The translations under genes and the position numbers were made by a program. From an uncultured Maribacter sp. (lineage in GTDB: Bacteria; Bacteroidota; Bacteroidia; Flavobacteriales; Flavobacteriaceae), in the NCBI RefSeq assembly GCF_947500985.1, contig NZ_CANMTX010000001.1, forward strand, positions 711,384 through 775,383: 64,000 bases of DNA, read 5' to 3'. Numbering within the stretch: the stretch's first letter is position 1; each line of letters starts with the position of its first letter. A model generated the notes under the pieces. That model was not told where the DNA came from and searched no databases. It saw only the letters and a list, made by a program, of their open reading frames with translations. Below, piece after piece: positions 20,001 to 28,222 of the stretch.

Positions 20001-20086
20001 TTAGGTTCTCCTTCTCGTTTATTGCCACCACATGAGACAATAATAAGCGCAAAACCCAAAAGCAGCGCAATGAAGATTTTTTTCAT
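17066..20086 (-). CDS. Lipoprotein with ThuA, PQQ-type sugar dehydrogenase, PKD and cytochrome c domains
   Basis: 1006 aa with a lipoprotein signal (LIIVSCGGNK). Order of domains: ThuA-like (about 30-245; GGGYVGVHAAADTEYDW), six-bladed glucose/sorbosone dehydrogenase-like propeller (about 265-690; EMTVLPNGNVLVAQRRGEV, GHRNPYRISID), a PKD domain (about 705-790; YLWDFGNGES) and a cytochrome c segment with the haem motif CKVCH and a distal Met in VTMPAHP. It is likely an outer-membrane or periplasmic oxidoreductase that passes electrons from a sugar or polyol to its own haem. The ThuA part suggests sugar-derivative turnover. The substrate is not readable. Confidence 0.88.
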   Translation of the reverse strand: MKKIFIALLLGFALIIVSCGGNKREGEPKVLVFSKTMGFKHGSIPAGVAAIQKLGTENGFAVDTTKNADLFTDENLKQYSTIIFLSTTGNVLDQYQEAAFERYIQAGGGYVGVHAAADTEYDWGWYNDLAGAQFLSHPKGMPTADFIIKDKNFKATQFFTDSVWTRKDELYNYKNINPDINVLMTLDESTYEGGANGDFHPIAWFHDFDGGRAFYTGGGHGDESYSEDLFLKHLLGGIQYAIGENLNLDYSKVTSQIPPDADRFAKVTLSEGQFFEPTEMTVLPNGNVLVAQRRGEVMLYNNETKEISEVLKLDVYSKTLNTPGVNAEEGIMGLQKDPDFADNHWIYVYYSPTGDEWVNRLSRFKFEDDKFDVASEQVIMDVDSQREICCHTGGSIAFGPDNLLYLSTGDNSTPFNEKEVKYVNNGFAPLNDIPGHEQYDARRSSGNTNDLRGKILRIKVREDGTYDIPEGNLFPVGTDKTRPEIYTMGHRNPYRISIDMKRGYLYWGDVGPDARADSLSTRGPRGYDEMNQAKKAGNFGWPLFIGNNFAYNAYDYETGKTGAAFDPKKPINNSRNNTGLTELPPAMPAYVYYPYDDSQDFPQTATGGRNAMAGPTYYSDMYQGDEKLPSYYDGKVIIYDWMRGWMFAVHLDKNGDFSKMEPFAPEVNVNSLIDMEVGPNGKIYLLEYGSGWFSQNANSALGYIEYNGGNRPPVISSVTTSETNGKTPLKVSAKIEADDRDNDTVSYLWDFGNGESKETTAPSVDYTYLDAGAFKLKVTVFDNKGAETISEGTSIIAGNTAPEVSISLADGVPEFYVPGQKIKYDVSVTDADGTVIDPSNIFVSVDYLEGMDEVAMNLGHQQVSAAVTGKALTQAMDCKVCHKEAAASIGPNYKDVAAKYKERKDALKYLQGKIKTGGNGVWGEVTMPAHPNVTSDETRQIGLYILSLNGDDKKEKSLPSKGVITAAASAPDHVMVITASYTDAGAEGTIPLTGSKSVVIPGKSNK

Positions 20087-20212
20087 ACGTAAATTGTTGT
20101 TGTTTAGTTGATTTTAGAAAGCATAAAAATAGGGTGCGCATCTGTATTAACCAATACTTTCTGTGTTAATCATTGTACATTTATGATAAATTTATACCCC
20201 TATAATAGATTT

Positions 20213-20794
20213 ATGATAAACAAACCCGAGTTATATTTTAAAAATGATAGTGAATTCAAAAATTGGTTACACTATAATCATTCTGATCATACGGGAGTTC
20301 ATCTCATTTTCTACGCTGTAGCACATGAAAACGAAAGTATGCGATGGGAAGAAGCTGTACAAGTAGCACTTTGTTATGGATGGATAGATAGTACGGTTAA
20401 AAGCTTAGGCAATGGTAAACGAAGACAGTACTTCTGCCCAAGGAAACCTAAAAGTGTTTGGAGTAAAGTAAATAAGAACTATATAAAAGAGCTCAAAGCT
20501 AATAGCAGAATGCAAGCCGCTGGGTTAGCTGCAATTAAAATTGCTAAAGAAAATGGATCTTGGACTTCTCTAGATGATGTGGAAAACGGAGTAATACCTG
20601 AAGAATTACAACTTGCTTTCGATAAAAACCCCGATGCATTTAGCAACTTTAAGAACTTTACCCATAGCCAACGTAAAGGCTACCTCTATTGGTTAAATCA
20701 AGCAAAACGATTAGATACACGCAATAAAAGAATAAATGAAATTATATGCCACTGCGCTGAAAACATAAAATATAGAAATGGTGGCGGACGATAA
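20213..20794 (+). CDS. YdeI/OmpD-associated family protein
   Basis: 193 aa from the ATG at 20213; an upstream in-frame extension to 20108 is unlike a protein N terminus. The family pattern is clear: FKNWLHYNHSD at the start, WEEAVQVALCYGWIDSTVKS in the middle and FTHSQRKGYLYWLNQAKR at the end. Members have been linked to protection against antimicrobial peptides, but the mechanism is unknown. The gene is divergent from the ThuA/dehydrogenase gene. A 12-bp direct repeat ATTTATGATAAA lies just before and at its start (20179 and 20209). Confidence 0.8.
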   Translation: MINKPELYFKNDSEFKNWLHYNHSDHTGVHLIFYAVAHENESMRWEEAVQVALCYGWIDSTVKSLGNGKRRQYFCPRKPKSVWSKVNKNYIKELKANSRMQAAGLAAIKIAKENGSWTSLDDVENGVIPEELQLAFDKNPDAFSNFKNFTHSQRKGYLYWLNQAKRLDTRNKRINEIICHCAENIKYRNGGGR

Positions 20795-20928
20795 AATAGA
20801 AAAAAACATTTAAACTGCAATCGATTAATACGTTAGCTAATTATCAATTAAACCTTATTTTTACATTCGCTTTTGTGGTGTACCAAGCCAACGTGTTTCC
20901 GTTATTGGTTTTCCCGAAGATGTATTAA

Positions 20929-21696
20929 ATGTCTAAATTACCTAAAGAACATCAGTTCTTAGATTTATCTGATTACGGTCGCCCTTTTGCCTTTATAATT
21001 GCCAACCGTTTAAAAACAACCATTTTTACACCAATTCACGTTACGCTGGCATTTACGGTCTGCGGACTTCTAGCTATTGGCTTTATCTTAGAAGGGTTTT
21101 ATTGGTCAGCTTTACTTTTTCTAGTTTTAAAATCTATTCTTGACGCTGCAGATGGCGAGCTGGCACGTATTAAGAAAATACCTTCGCATATTGGTCGATA
21201 CTTTGATTCTATTTCAGATTTCATACTTAATTTGTTATTCATACTTTCAATTTGGTACATAAATGATAGTACTATTTTCTTTGCATTGGTGGCTTTCGTA
21301 GGACTACAATTACAAGGCACACTCTATAATTATTACTATGTAATTTTGAGAAATAAGTATGATGGTGATACCACAAGTAGGGTATTTGAAAATAAAACAC
21401 CCAAAGCCCTCAGCGGAGAAAATCAACAAACTGTAGACTTACTATATCGCATTTACTCATTTTGTTATGGTCCTTATGATCGTATTATTTATGGTCTTGA
21501 TAAGAATGCCATTAAAGGAATATATCAACCCAAATGGTTAATGACCGCAGTCTCTACTTTTGGGCTGGGCTTTCAATTACTGCTCATTGGGCTCTTTTTA
21601 GTATTGGGTTTAAAAGCCTATATAATTCCCTTTTTCATAGGGTATAGCCTACTAATTTTTGTTTTTATCTTAATCAGACAATTATTAAATAAGTAA
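20929..21696 (+). CDS. CDP-alcohol phosphatidyltransferase family membrane protein
   Basis: 255 aa with six or so membrane helices. The full catalytic signature of the family is present: D72, D75, G76, A79, R80, G89, D93 and D97 (DAADGELAR then GRYFDSISD). These enzymes transfer a phosphoalcohol from CDP-alcohol, for example in phospholipid synthesis. The second substrate cannot be deduced, and no lipid genes are adjacent. A TACATTCG sequence 60 nt upstream may be its -7 box. Confidence 0.88.
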   Translation: MSKLPKEHQFLDLSDYGRPFAFIIANRLKTTIFTPIHVTLAFTVCGLLAIGFILEGFYWSALLFLVLKSILDAADGELARIKKIPSHIGRYFDSISDFILNLLFILSIWYINDSTIFFALVAFVGLQLQGTLYNYYYVILRNKYDGDTTSRVFENKTPKALSGENQQTVDLLYRIYSFCYGPYDRIIYGLDKNAIKGIYQPKWLMTAVSTFGLGFQLLLIGLFLVLGLKAYIIPFFIGYSLLIFVFILIRQLLNK

Positions 21697-21732
21697 TTAT
21701 TTTTACCTTTCTAATCCAACCAAAAAAACAAC

Positions 21733-23163
21733 ATGAATATTTCAATTATATTAAAACAGTCTTGTCTAGTCTTATGCTGTTTAACAATGCTTTTATCATG
21801 TAAATCTGAACCGCAAACAACCTACGATGTAATCATAAAAAATGGTAATCTTATTCATCTAGAAGATGGTTCTGTTTCAATTTCAAATATTCTTATTAAT
21901 GACAATAGAATCACAAAAATCATATCTGATTCTGACTTAACCTACATTCAAGCTGAAACTATAATTGATGCAAAAGGTAAATTTATAGTACCAGGCTTTT
22001 GGGACAATCACACACATTTTAGAGGTGGAGATTCATTAATCAATGCAAATAAGAACTTCTTGAAACTCTTTATGGCAAATGGAATTACCACAGTTCGTGA
22101 TGCGGGTGGCGATCTTACCTCGTCTGTTTTAGAATGGCGAAAAGCTATTGCAAAAAATGAACTTGTTGGACCTACAATTTTTACATCTGGACCAAAAATT
22201 GACGGACCAGGTGGTACTTGGGCCGGTTCTTTAGAAGTAGATACTGATGAAGATATTTCTAAGGCTTTGGACTCTTTGCAAGCTATACCATCTGACTTTG
22301 TAAAAATTTATGATAGCCGTATTTCGGGAGAGAATTATTTAAAGGTGATTCAAGAAGCCGAGAAACGAAATTTAATTACATCGGGGCATATGCCTTTTAC
22401 AGTGGAGCTTGACGCTACTATTGATGCTGGCATTGATGCGGTAGAACATTTGTACTATATCATGAAAGGGTGTTCTAGCTATGAGAAAGAAATCACACAA
22501 CAATTGATTAATAAAGAAATCGGATTTTGGGATGCCATGCCCCTACTCCAATCTTCATTTTCTGACTCCACCGCTTTAAAAACATTCGAGCATTTAAAAT
22601 CGAATGACGTATTTGTAGTACCTACACTACATATTGGCGGAGTGCTTAGCTATTTAGATGAAGTTGATCATACGAATGATGCCTATTTAAAGTATATGAG
22701 CTTCGGAATTCAGCAAACCTATAAAGGTAGAATTGACCGTGTAAAAAATGCAACCGTAAAGCAAGTGACAGACCGTAAAGCACTTGATACTTTTTTCGGT
22801 AAACTTGCTTATAAACTGAATGAAAACGGAGTATCTCTTTTGGCTGGATCAGATAGCGGAGCATATAACAGTTATACGTATCCCGGTATATCATTACATA
22901 AAGAAATGGAAGCCATGGTCGCTACCGGAATTTCTCCTTTAGATGCACTTAAATCATCTGCTTATAATGGTGCTAAATTTTTAAAACAAGATGCTGATTA
23001 CGGAACTATTTCTGAAGGTAAAATTGCTGATATCGTTTTACTGAACAGTAACCCGTTAGAAGATATTAAAAGTACCAAAGACATCTTTATGGTAATTTCT
23101 AACCGAAATCAACATTCCAAAACTGACTTAGACAACTTATTAACCTCTGCTATTGCCAACTAA
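21733..23163 (+). CDS. Amidohydrolase family lipoprotein
   Basis: 476 aa with a lipoprotein signal (LTMLLSCKSE). The metal site HTH is in PGFWDNHTHFRG; later metal residues are in SGHMPFTV, DAVEHLYY and LLAGSDSGAY, and the composite beta-sandwich is closed by YGTISEGKIADIVLL. It belongs to the imidazolonepropionase-like exported amidohydrolases. The substrate is unknown, with cyclic amides or dipeptides the usual guess. A second amidohydrolase gene begins 13 nt downstream, so the two form an operon. Confidence 0.88.
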   Translation: MNISIILKQSCLVLCCLTMLLSCKSEPQTTYDVIIKNGNLIHLEDGSVSISNILINDNRITKIISDSDLTYIQAETIIDAKGKFIVPGFWDNHTHFRGGDSLINANKNFLKLFMANGITTVRDAGGDLTSSVLEWRKAIAKNELVGPTIFTSGPKIDGPGGTWAGSLEVDTDEDISKALDSLQAIPSDFVKIYDSRISGENYLKVIQEAEKRNLITSGHMPFTVELDATIDAGIDAVEHLYYIMKGCSSYEKEITQQLINKEIGFWDAMPLLQSSFSDSTALKTFEHLKSNDVFVVPTLHIGGVLSYLDEVDHTNDAYLKYMSFGIQQTYKGRIDRVKNATVKQVTDRKALDTFFGKLAYKLNENGVSLLAGSDSGAYNSYTYPGISLHKEMEAMVATGISPLDALKSSAYNGAKFLKQDADYGTISEGKIADIVLLNSNPLEDIKSTKDIFMVISNRNQHSKTDLDNLLTSAIAN

Positions 23164-23176
23164 ACAAACTACCTTT

Positions 23177-24421
23177 ATGAAATCAATATTATTTTTATTT
23201 CTATTATCTGTAAGTCTATGTTCTGCTCAAACACTCTTAAAACCAGACCAAGTATTCGACGGTAGTGAATTACATACAAATTGGGTGGTGTTAGTCGAAG
23301 GAAATCAAATTACGTATGCAGGAAATGCGAACGGAATAAATCTACCGAACAACACCACAGAAATAGATTTGACTGGCAGTACTTTAATGCCTGGAATTAT
23401 TGAAGGTCACTCCCATGTTTTATTACACCCATACAACGAAACCGATTGGAATGATCAGGTACTTAAAGAATCGCCTGTTGAACGTGCAGTTAGAGGTACC
23501 GTTCATGTAAAGAATTCTTTAATGGCAGGTGTAACCACCATGCGAGATTTGGGCGCTGAAGGTGCCGGTTATACGGATGTTTATTTAAAGAAAACTATTG
23601 ATAAGGGAATTATAGATGGACCACGTTTATTGGTTGCGGGACCTGCAATTGTAGCTACAGGAGCATACGGACCAAAAGGATTTCACGACGGTGTAACTGT
23701 GCCCTTAGGTGCCGAAGCTGCAAGCGGAGTTGATCAGTGTATTGAAACCGTTCGTAGACAAATGGGTAACGGTGCCGATTTAATAAAAATATATGCCGAT
23801 TATCGTTGGACACCAGGTGCCGATTCTAAGGCGACATTTTTACAGGAAGAAATTAATGCAATGGTTGCGACCGCTACTACTGCAGGAAAATATGTAGTCG
23901 CACATGCCGGTACTCCCGAAGGAATGAAAAGAGCCATTCTCGGTGGCGTTGAAACTATTGAACATGGTGATGGCGGTACACCTGAAATTTTTAAGATGAT
24001 GAAGGATAAAGGTATCGGTCTATGCCCTACTCTTGCTGCTGGCGATGCCATTACGCAATACCGAGGTTGGAACAAAGCTACAGACCTAGAACCTGAGCGT
24101 ATTAAACAGAAACGCAAGTCTTTTAAAATGGCGTTAGATTCTGGTGTACAAATTGTATTTGGTGGTGATGTGGGTGTTTTTACCCACGGAGAAAATTATC
24201 GTGAAATGGAATTGATGGTAGATTACGGAATGAAGCCTTTAGCGGTCTTAAAATCTGCTACCTCTGGTAATGCCAGTATGTTTCATTTAAATCAATTAGG
24301 AAGCTTAAAAGAGGGGTTTTTAGCTGATATTATTGCAGTAAAAGGGAATCCCGTAAAAGATATCTCTTCTGTGAAAAATGTGTCTTTTGTAATGAAAGAT
24401 GGTGTGGTTTATAAGGAGTAG
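23177..24421 (+). CDS. Exported amidohydrolase family protein
   Basis: 414 aa from the ATG at 23177, which gives a signal peptide ending in CSAQ; a TTG at 23153 would overlap the previous gene. Metal ligands are seen in PGIIEGHSHVLL, VVAHAGTPEG, ETIEHGDGG and VFGGDVGVFTHG. It is homologous to the preceding lipoprotein but not close to it, and has a secretory rather than a lipoprotein signal, so the pair may act in different envelope locations. Confidence 0.88.
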   Translation: MKSILFLFLLSVSLCSAQTLLKPDQVFDGSELHTNWVVLVEGNQITYAGNANGINLPNNTTEIDLTGSTLMPGIIEGHSHVLLHPYNETDWNDQVLKESPVERAVRGTVHVKNSLMAGVTTMRDLGAEGAGYTDVYLKKTIDKGIIDGPRLLVAGPAIVATGAYGPKGFHDGVTVPLGAEAASGVDQCIETVRRQMGNGADLIKIYADYRWTPGADSKATFLQEEINAMVATATTAGKYVVAHAGTPEGMKRAILGGVETIEHGDGGTPEIFKMMKDKGIGLCPTLAAGDAITQYRGWNKATDLEPERIKQKRKSFKMALDSGVQIVFGGDVGVFTHGENYREMELMVDYGMKPLAVLKSATSGNASMFHLNQLGSLKEGFLADIIAVKGNPVKDISSVKNVSFVMKDGVVYKE

Positions 24422-24448
24422 TTGTTGGTTGTTGGTTTTTCGAGACAC

Positions 24449-24474
24449 GGTCACTTCGGCTACGCTCAGTGACC
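24449..24474. repeat. Short inverted repeat element between convergent genes
   Basis: GGTCACT and AGTGACC are inverted around a 12-nt centre (TCGGCTACGCTC). The core CTACGCTCAGTGACC is related to CTTTCACTCAGTGACC at 39520 and CGACTGCGCTCAGACT at 39634. Both the 24.4-kb and 39.5-kb sites follow a TAG stop and a TTGTTGGTTGTTGGTT-like tract. It may act as a terminator for the convergent genes or be a mobile intergenic repeat. Confidence 0.6.
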
Positions 24475-24515
24475 TTTAAATTTAATATCTTCTACAGATT
24501 ACTTTGTACTTCGTA

Positions 24516-25139
24516 TTAATCCACACACTTATTAATTCGCAAGGCACTAGAAACCATAAAAGTGATAAACGAGATTTCTATAACTCGCTGTAGAACTCCT
24601 CGGTAACCTGAATTGGGGTCGGAAAATAGGGAGAATATGAAAATGCCACTTATAATTCCTGTGATCATTGCAATTTGAGATAAACGCTCGTAGTTTTCAA
24701 ACTTCTTTAACCCTAATCCTATACCTATTAAACAAATTGGAAAAAAGATATAAGTTAAAGAAGCCACTGCATTATGTATAAGTTGTGCAAGGCTAGAATC
24801 TATGACATCTGTTGGGCAGCCTGCATCACACGGAAAAAATCCGACTAATACAGTACCCAATCCGTAGAATAATGCCAATCCGAAAAACCCGGCTACTATC
24901 AATTTGGAACTTGGAAAATATTTAGGAACACTAAAGCAAAAGATAGTAATGAGAATTCCGCTAGGCACATATCCGAAGTACTGTAAATACTGACCATATT
25001 CAGTATTAGACGCAAAAGATTCACTTATGTACTGACTTACCACACTGTAGTCTTCTATTAATAATGGACCAACGATGGCGGCTATCGCAAATAAACTTAC
25101 TCCTAAAATTCCTATGTATGCTACTAGTTTATTGGTCAT
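24516..25139 (-). CDS. DUF998 family membrane protein
   Basis: 207 aa with six predicted helices. The family hallmark region VVSQYISESFA after helix 1 and GFFPCDAGCPTD with its Cys pair in the middle loop are seen, then LAQLIHNAVASLTYIFF. DUF998 proteins are conserved integral membrane proteins of unknown function. Gene neighbours give no clear hint. Confidence 0.78.
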   Translation of the reverse strand: MTNKLVAYIGILGVSLFAIAAIVGPLLIEDYSVVSQYISESFASNTEYGQYLQYFGYVPSGILITIFCFSVPKYFPSSKLIVAGFFGLALFYGLGTVLVGFFPCDAGCPTDVIDSSLAQLIHNAVASLTYIFFPICLIGIGLGLKKFENYERLSQIAMITGIISGIFIFSLFSDPNSGYRGVLQRVIEISFITFMVSSALRINKCVD

Positions 25140-25195
25140 TCTTCTGGTGGTTGGTTTTTATATGACGCTCAAAAGACCTTTATGTTACACAAAAA

Positions 25196-26095
25196 TTATA
25201 CTTCTACCTTTTTATGCTCTTCCCACTCTCTTCTTAAATCTGTAGAAAGAATACTGGTACCATCATGTTTCCAGCCTGGTGGTTTTGTTAGGTATTTGAA
25301 CCTATTTACCAATGATGTTTTTGATGTGAAGAAATCTCCTAGCATCTTGTACCATTCTGCAAAGGCAATTTTAATAGGATTATAGGTATTAATATTCGCT
25401 ACTAAACCATAAACAGGCTTTTCATCTTCTGGCTCGAAGGTGCCTAACAACCTATCCCAAATAATAAATACTCCGGCATGATTTCTATCTAAATACTGCG
25501 GATTGGTAGCATGGTGTACCCTGTGATGGCTTGGTGTATTAAAAATGGCTTCGAACCACTTGGGCATTTTAGTAATGAACTCGGTATGTATCCAATATTG
25601 ATAGATTAGACTGACTGACATCTGCACCAAAATCATCACTGGGTGAAAACCGATAAGCACTAACGGAGTCCAAAATATGAAGGTATAAAATCCGCCAGAC
25701 CATGACTGTCGTAATGCAGTGCTTAAATTATAATTTTTAGAGGAATGATGCACCACATGGCTCGCCCAAAAAAAACGGCTGACATGGCTAGTTCTATGAA
25801 ACCAGTAATAACATAAATCTTCTGCAAAAAGTAAAATCAACCAAGACCACCAGGCAAAGGGAATTTCAAACATGTGATAAAAGTTATATAACAAATAAAA
25901 GAAGCCTAGCGCAATGCCTTTGGTTACCAAACCAATTGCCACATTGCCCAAACCCATAAGAATAGAAGTACCGGCGTCTTTAAACTCATAATCATGGAGT
26001 TTCACTTTAACCGATAGAATAACTTCTAGAATTACGGTCACCGTAAAAAACGGAATGGCGTAGTGAATTAAATTGGGGATTTCAGGAATTTGCAT
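25196..26095 (-). CDS. Sterol desaturase/fatty acid hydroxylase family protein
   Basis: 299 aa integral membrane di-iron enzyme. The His boxes are present: WFHRTSH, ASHVVHHSSKNYN and, late, SHHRVHHATNPQYLDRNH. Family members hydroxylate or desaturate lipids, carotenoids or sterols using O2. The sequence resembles the bacterial alkylglycerol monooxygenase-like branch, but the substrate is inference. It is transcribed toward the DUF998 gene with 56 nt between them. Confidence 0.87.
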   Translation of the reverse strand: MQIPEIPNLIHYAIPFFTVTVILEVILSVKVKLHDYEFKDAGTSILMGLGNVAIGLVTKGIALGFFYLLYNFYHMFEIPFAWWSWLILLFAEDLCYYWFHRTSHVSRFFWASHVVHHSSKNYNLSTALRQSWSGGFYTFIFWTPLVLIGFHPVMILVQMSVSLIYQYWIHTEFITKMPKWFEAIFNTPSHHRVHHATNPQYLDRNHAGVFIIWDRLLGTFEPEDEKPVYGLVANINTYNPIKIAFAEWYKMLGDFFTSKTSLVNRFKYLTKPPGWKHDGTSILSTDLRREWEEHKKVEV

Positions 26096-26141
26096 GATCT
26101 GTAATTAGTCTCTTTAAAGATAAAGATTAATTACAAAAAAT

Positions 26142-26780
26142 CTACTTACTTATTTTAGAGCGCTTTTCAATCTCCAATGCTCTTTTATAAAATATTCTAA
26201 ACTCCTTTTCAGAATATTTAGCGCGCATAGCAGAAAGAACATCAGACAAACCTAAGCTGCACCAATCCCACAACATAGTATCAAAATTATAGGCATACAT
26301 CTGGTCTTTTACTTCTGCCCTAATAGTATCTACCTCTAGAGATGTAAATCCATTTTCTATGAGTCTAGCCAAACAACGTTCTTCGCTTTCTTTGGTAAAT
26401 TCGGTATCTAGATAAGGCTCTAGAATCCAATCCCAGTTCCAACTTTGAGGTATAAGTCTAATATTGTTACTTTTATAAAACTGCTTCAATCTTTGTTTAT
26501 GTTCTGACGAAACAAATATGATATCGCTTTCAGTATAGACTTTACACACTCCGAAATCAACCGACATACCTTCGATATCACTTGCAGAAATTAGTGTTTT
26601 AGAATAGGCAATCGATGGTTCAAAAGGATAGTCGGTAATTACAATTTCACTTTCTCGTATTTCAGATTTACCGATACCGCATAATAAGTTTTTAGTATTA
26701 AAAAGATTCAATGAACTACTAGAATCCGATAAGGGTTTTTTATACTTGAAATTGAATATTTTTTTAAGAGATTTACACAT
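26142..26780 (-). CDS. Hypothetical protein, family not recognised
   Basis: 212 aa, soluble, with no signal peptide or membrane segment. The middle section is acidic and Trp-rich (PQSWNWDWILEPYLDTEF, then MLWDWCSLGLSDVLSA), and the C terminus is basic (RALEIEKRSKISK). I do not recognise a domain. Codon use is like its neighbours. It lies 26 nt from the VOC gene on the same strand and 46 nt before the hydroxylase gene, so it may be part of a loose operon. Confidence 0.6.
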   Translation of the reverse strand: MCKSLKKIFNFKYKKPLSDSSSSLNLFNTKNLLCGIGKSEIRESEIVITDYPFEPSIAYSKTLISASDIEGMSVDFGVCKVYTESDIIFVSSEHKQRLKQFYKSNNIRLIPQSWNWDWILEPYLDTEFTKESEERCLARLIENGFTSLEVDTIRAEVKDQMYAYNFDTMLWDWCSLGLSDVLSAMRAKYSEKEFRIFYKRALEIEKRSKISK

Positions 26781-26806
26781 CTTTCCGCAGTGATAAAATG
26801 ACCAAC

Positions 26807-27229
26807 TTATTGTTGCTGTTGCTGCTGTTGTTTTAGATTTTCAATAGGCTGAAGTAAATCCCACATGTTGCCGTATAAATCCTCAAAAACTGCTACCATA
26901 CCATAAGGCATTTTTTCTGGTGAACGCACAAATTTAATTTTACGTTCCATCATTTTGTAATAGTCCCTCCAAAAATCATCGGTGTATAGAAACAGAAAAA
27001 CACGACCGCCCGTCTGGTTACCAACACTTGCCATTTGCTTTTCGTTAGCTGCTTCTGCCAATACCAACGAACATTCTTTTGAACCTGGCGGAGCTACTAT
27101 TACCCAACGTTTACCATCGCCCAAGTCGGTATCTTCGATAAGGTTAAAATCTAATTTCTTGGTGTAAAATTCAATGGCTTTATCGTAATCACCGACTACT
27201 AATGCTACTCGTGCTATGGTCTGTTTCAA
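26807..27229 (-). CDS. VOC superfamily (glyoxalase/dioxygenase-like) protein with polyglutamine tail
   Basis: 140 aa, one VOC unit: ARVALVVGDYDKAIEFYTKKLDF at the N terminus and VFEDLYGNMWDLLQP at the C terminus. Such proteins bind a metal and small molecules; the catalytic class cannot be told. The protein ends in seven Gln residues encoded by CAA/CAG repeats (26810-26830), an unusual feature that could vary by slippage. Confidence 0.85.
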   Translation of the reverse strand: MKQTIARVALVVGDYDKAIEFYTKKLDFNLIEDTDLGDGKRWVIVAPPGSKECSLVLAEAANEKQMASVGNQTGGRVFLFLYTDDFWRDYYKMMERKIKFVRSPEKMPYGMVAVFEDLYGNMWDLLQPIENLKQQQQQQQ

Positions 27230-27554
27230 AGTATTCTTATTTTATGGATATTAAAAATACCGCTTATAAATTAGTTATCGATGTAAACTGGTTTTATTGG
27301 ATACCTGGAGTTTTGTTTTCCGCTTATTATCCATCTCATGAATTATTGGTGAATTAGCATTTTTACTCAGTGTTTATTTTTCATATTAATTCTATAGAAG
27401 AGCTTACCTTTAATAATTAAGTTTCTATGAGAAGGATCATCACCTTAAAAAGGTGATATTAATATTGAATACAATTTCTGAATAGGAAAGTTTTAGAAAG
27501 TATTTCGAATACCAAGTATTCCATTTAGAGCATTAATAGGACAAAGAAAAGAAT
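27230..27554. other. Intergenic region before the carbonic anhydrase gene
   Basis: 325 nt without a convincing gene. An 8-bp hairpin (ATCACCTT / AAGGTGAT, 27439-27457, 3-nt loop) lies about 100 nt before the carbonic anhydrase start and could sit in its leader. A 37-codon open frame at 27244-27357 was judged too weak to call. Confidence 0.4.
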
Positions 27555-28196
27555 ATGAAATTAGATTTTTATAAAAGCTTAATTGAAAATAATAAAAAAT
27601 GGGTCGAATCTAAATTAGATGATGACCCAGATTTTTTTAAGAAACTAGAGAAAGGTCAACAACCACCTTTGTTATGGATCGGTTGTTCTGATAGTCGGGT
27701 ACCTGCCAACGAAATAATTGGAGGTAAACCAGGAGAGGTTTTTGTACATAGAAACATAGCCAACATGGTGGTACACTCAGACATGAATATGCTTAGTGTT
27801 TTAGATTACGCGGTAAATGTGCTTAAAATTAAACACATTATTGTGTGTGGTCATTATGGGTGCGGTGGTGTAAAAGCTGCCATGGGAAGTAAATCTTACG
27901 GATTAGCAGATAACTGGATCCGGCATATTAGAGATGTCTACAGACAACATCAAAAAGAGCTCGGAGACATAGTAAATGAAGAGCAACTCTTTGACCGTTT
28001 TGTTGAGTTCAATGCTATGGAACAGGTTTATAATCTTGCTAAAACTTCTATTGTACAAAACGCATGGGAAAGAGGTCAAGAATTATTTTTACATGGCTGG
28101 GTATATGGTGTAGGTACAGGAATTGTAAAAGATTTAGAGGTAAATTTTAGCTGTAATTCTCAATTAGAGGAGTTCTATAAACTAGGGATTATATAA
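27555..28196 (+). CDS. Beta-class carbonic anhydrase
   Basis: 213 aa. The zinc ligands and dyad are all present: C44, D46 and R48 in CSDSR, and H100 and C103 in HYGCGG. The enzyme interconverts CO2 and bicarbonate, for carboxylation reactions and pH balance. Length and motifs match the cytosolic beta type with no signal peptide. It stands alone with a long leader. Confidence 0.96.
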   Translation: MKLDFYKSLIENNKKWVESKLDDDPDFFKKLEKGQQPPLLWIGCSDSRVPANEIIGGKPGEVFVHRNIANMVVHSDMNMLSVLDYAVNVLKIKHIIVCGHYGCGGVKAAMGSKSYGLADNWIRHIRDVYRQHQKELGDIVNEEQLFDRFVEFNAMEQVYNLAKTSIVQNAWERGQELFLHGWVYGVGTGIVKDLEVNFSCNSQLEEFYKLGII

Positions 28197-28222
28197 TTAT
28201 AGATTGATTACGAATAGAAGCA

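Noticed and set aside
20179..20220. 12-bp direct repeat ATTTATGATAAA, 30 bp apart, at the YdeI-like gene start
   Set aside because: Could be an operator, but it includes the start codon itself and is more simply a local duplication.
21733..24421. Two amidohydrolase genes in tandem as a possible recent duplication
   Set aside because: The two proteins differ in signal type and much of the sequence; an ordinary old paralogue pair.
27244..27357. 37-codon frame with ATG (+) before the carbonic anhydrase gene
   Set aside because: No promoter, no recognisable family, low-complexity region; could be chance.
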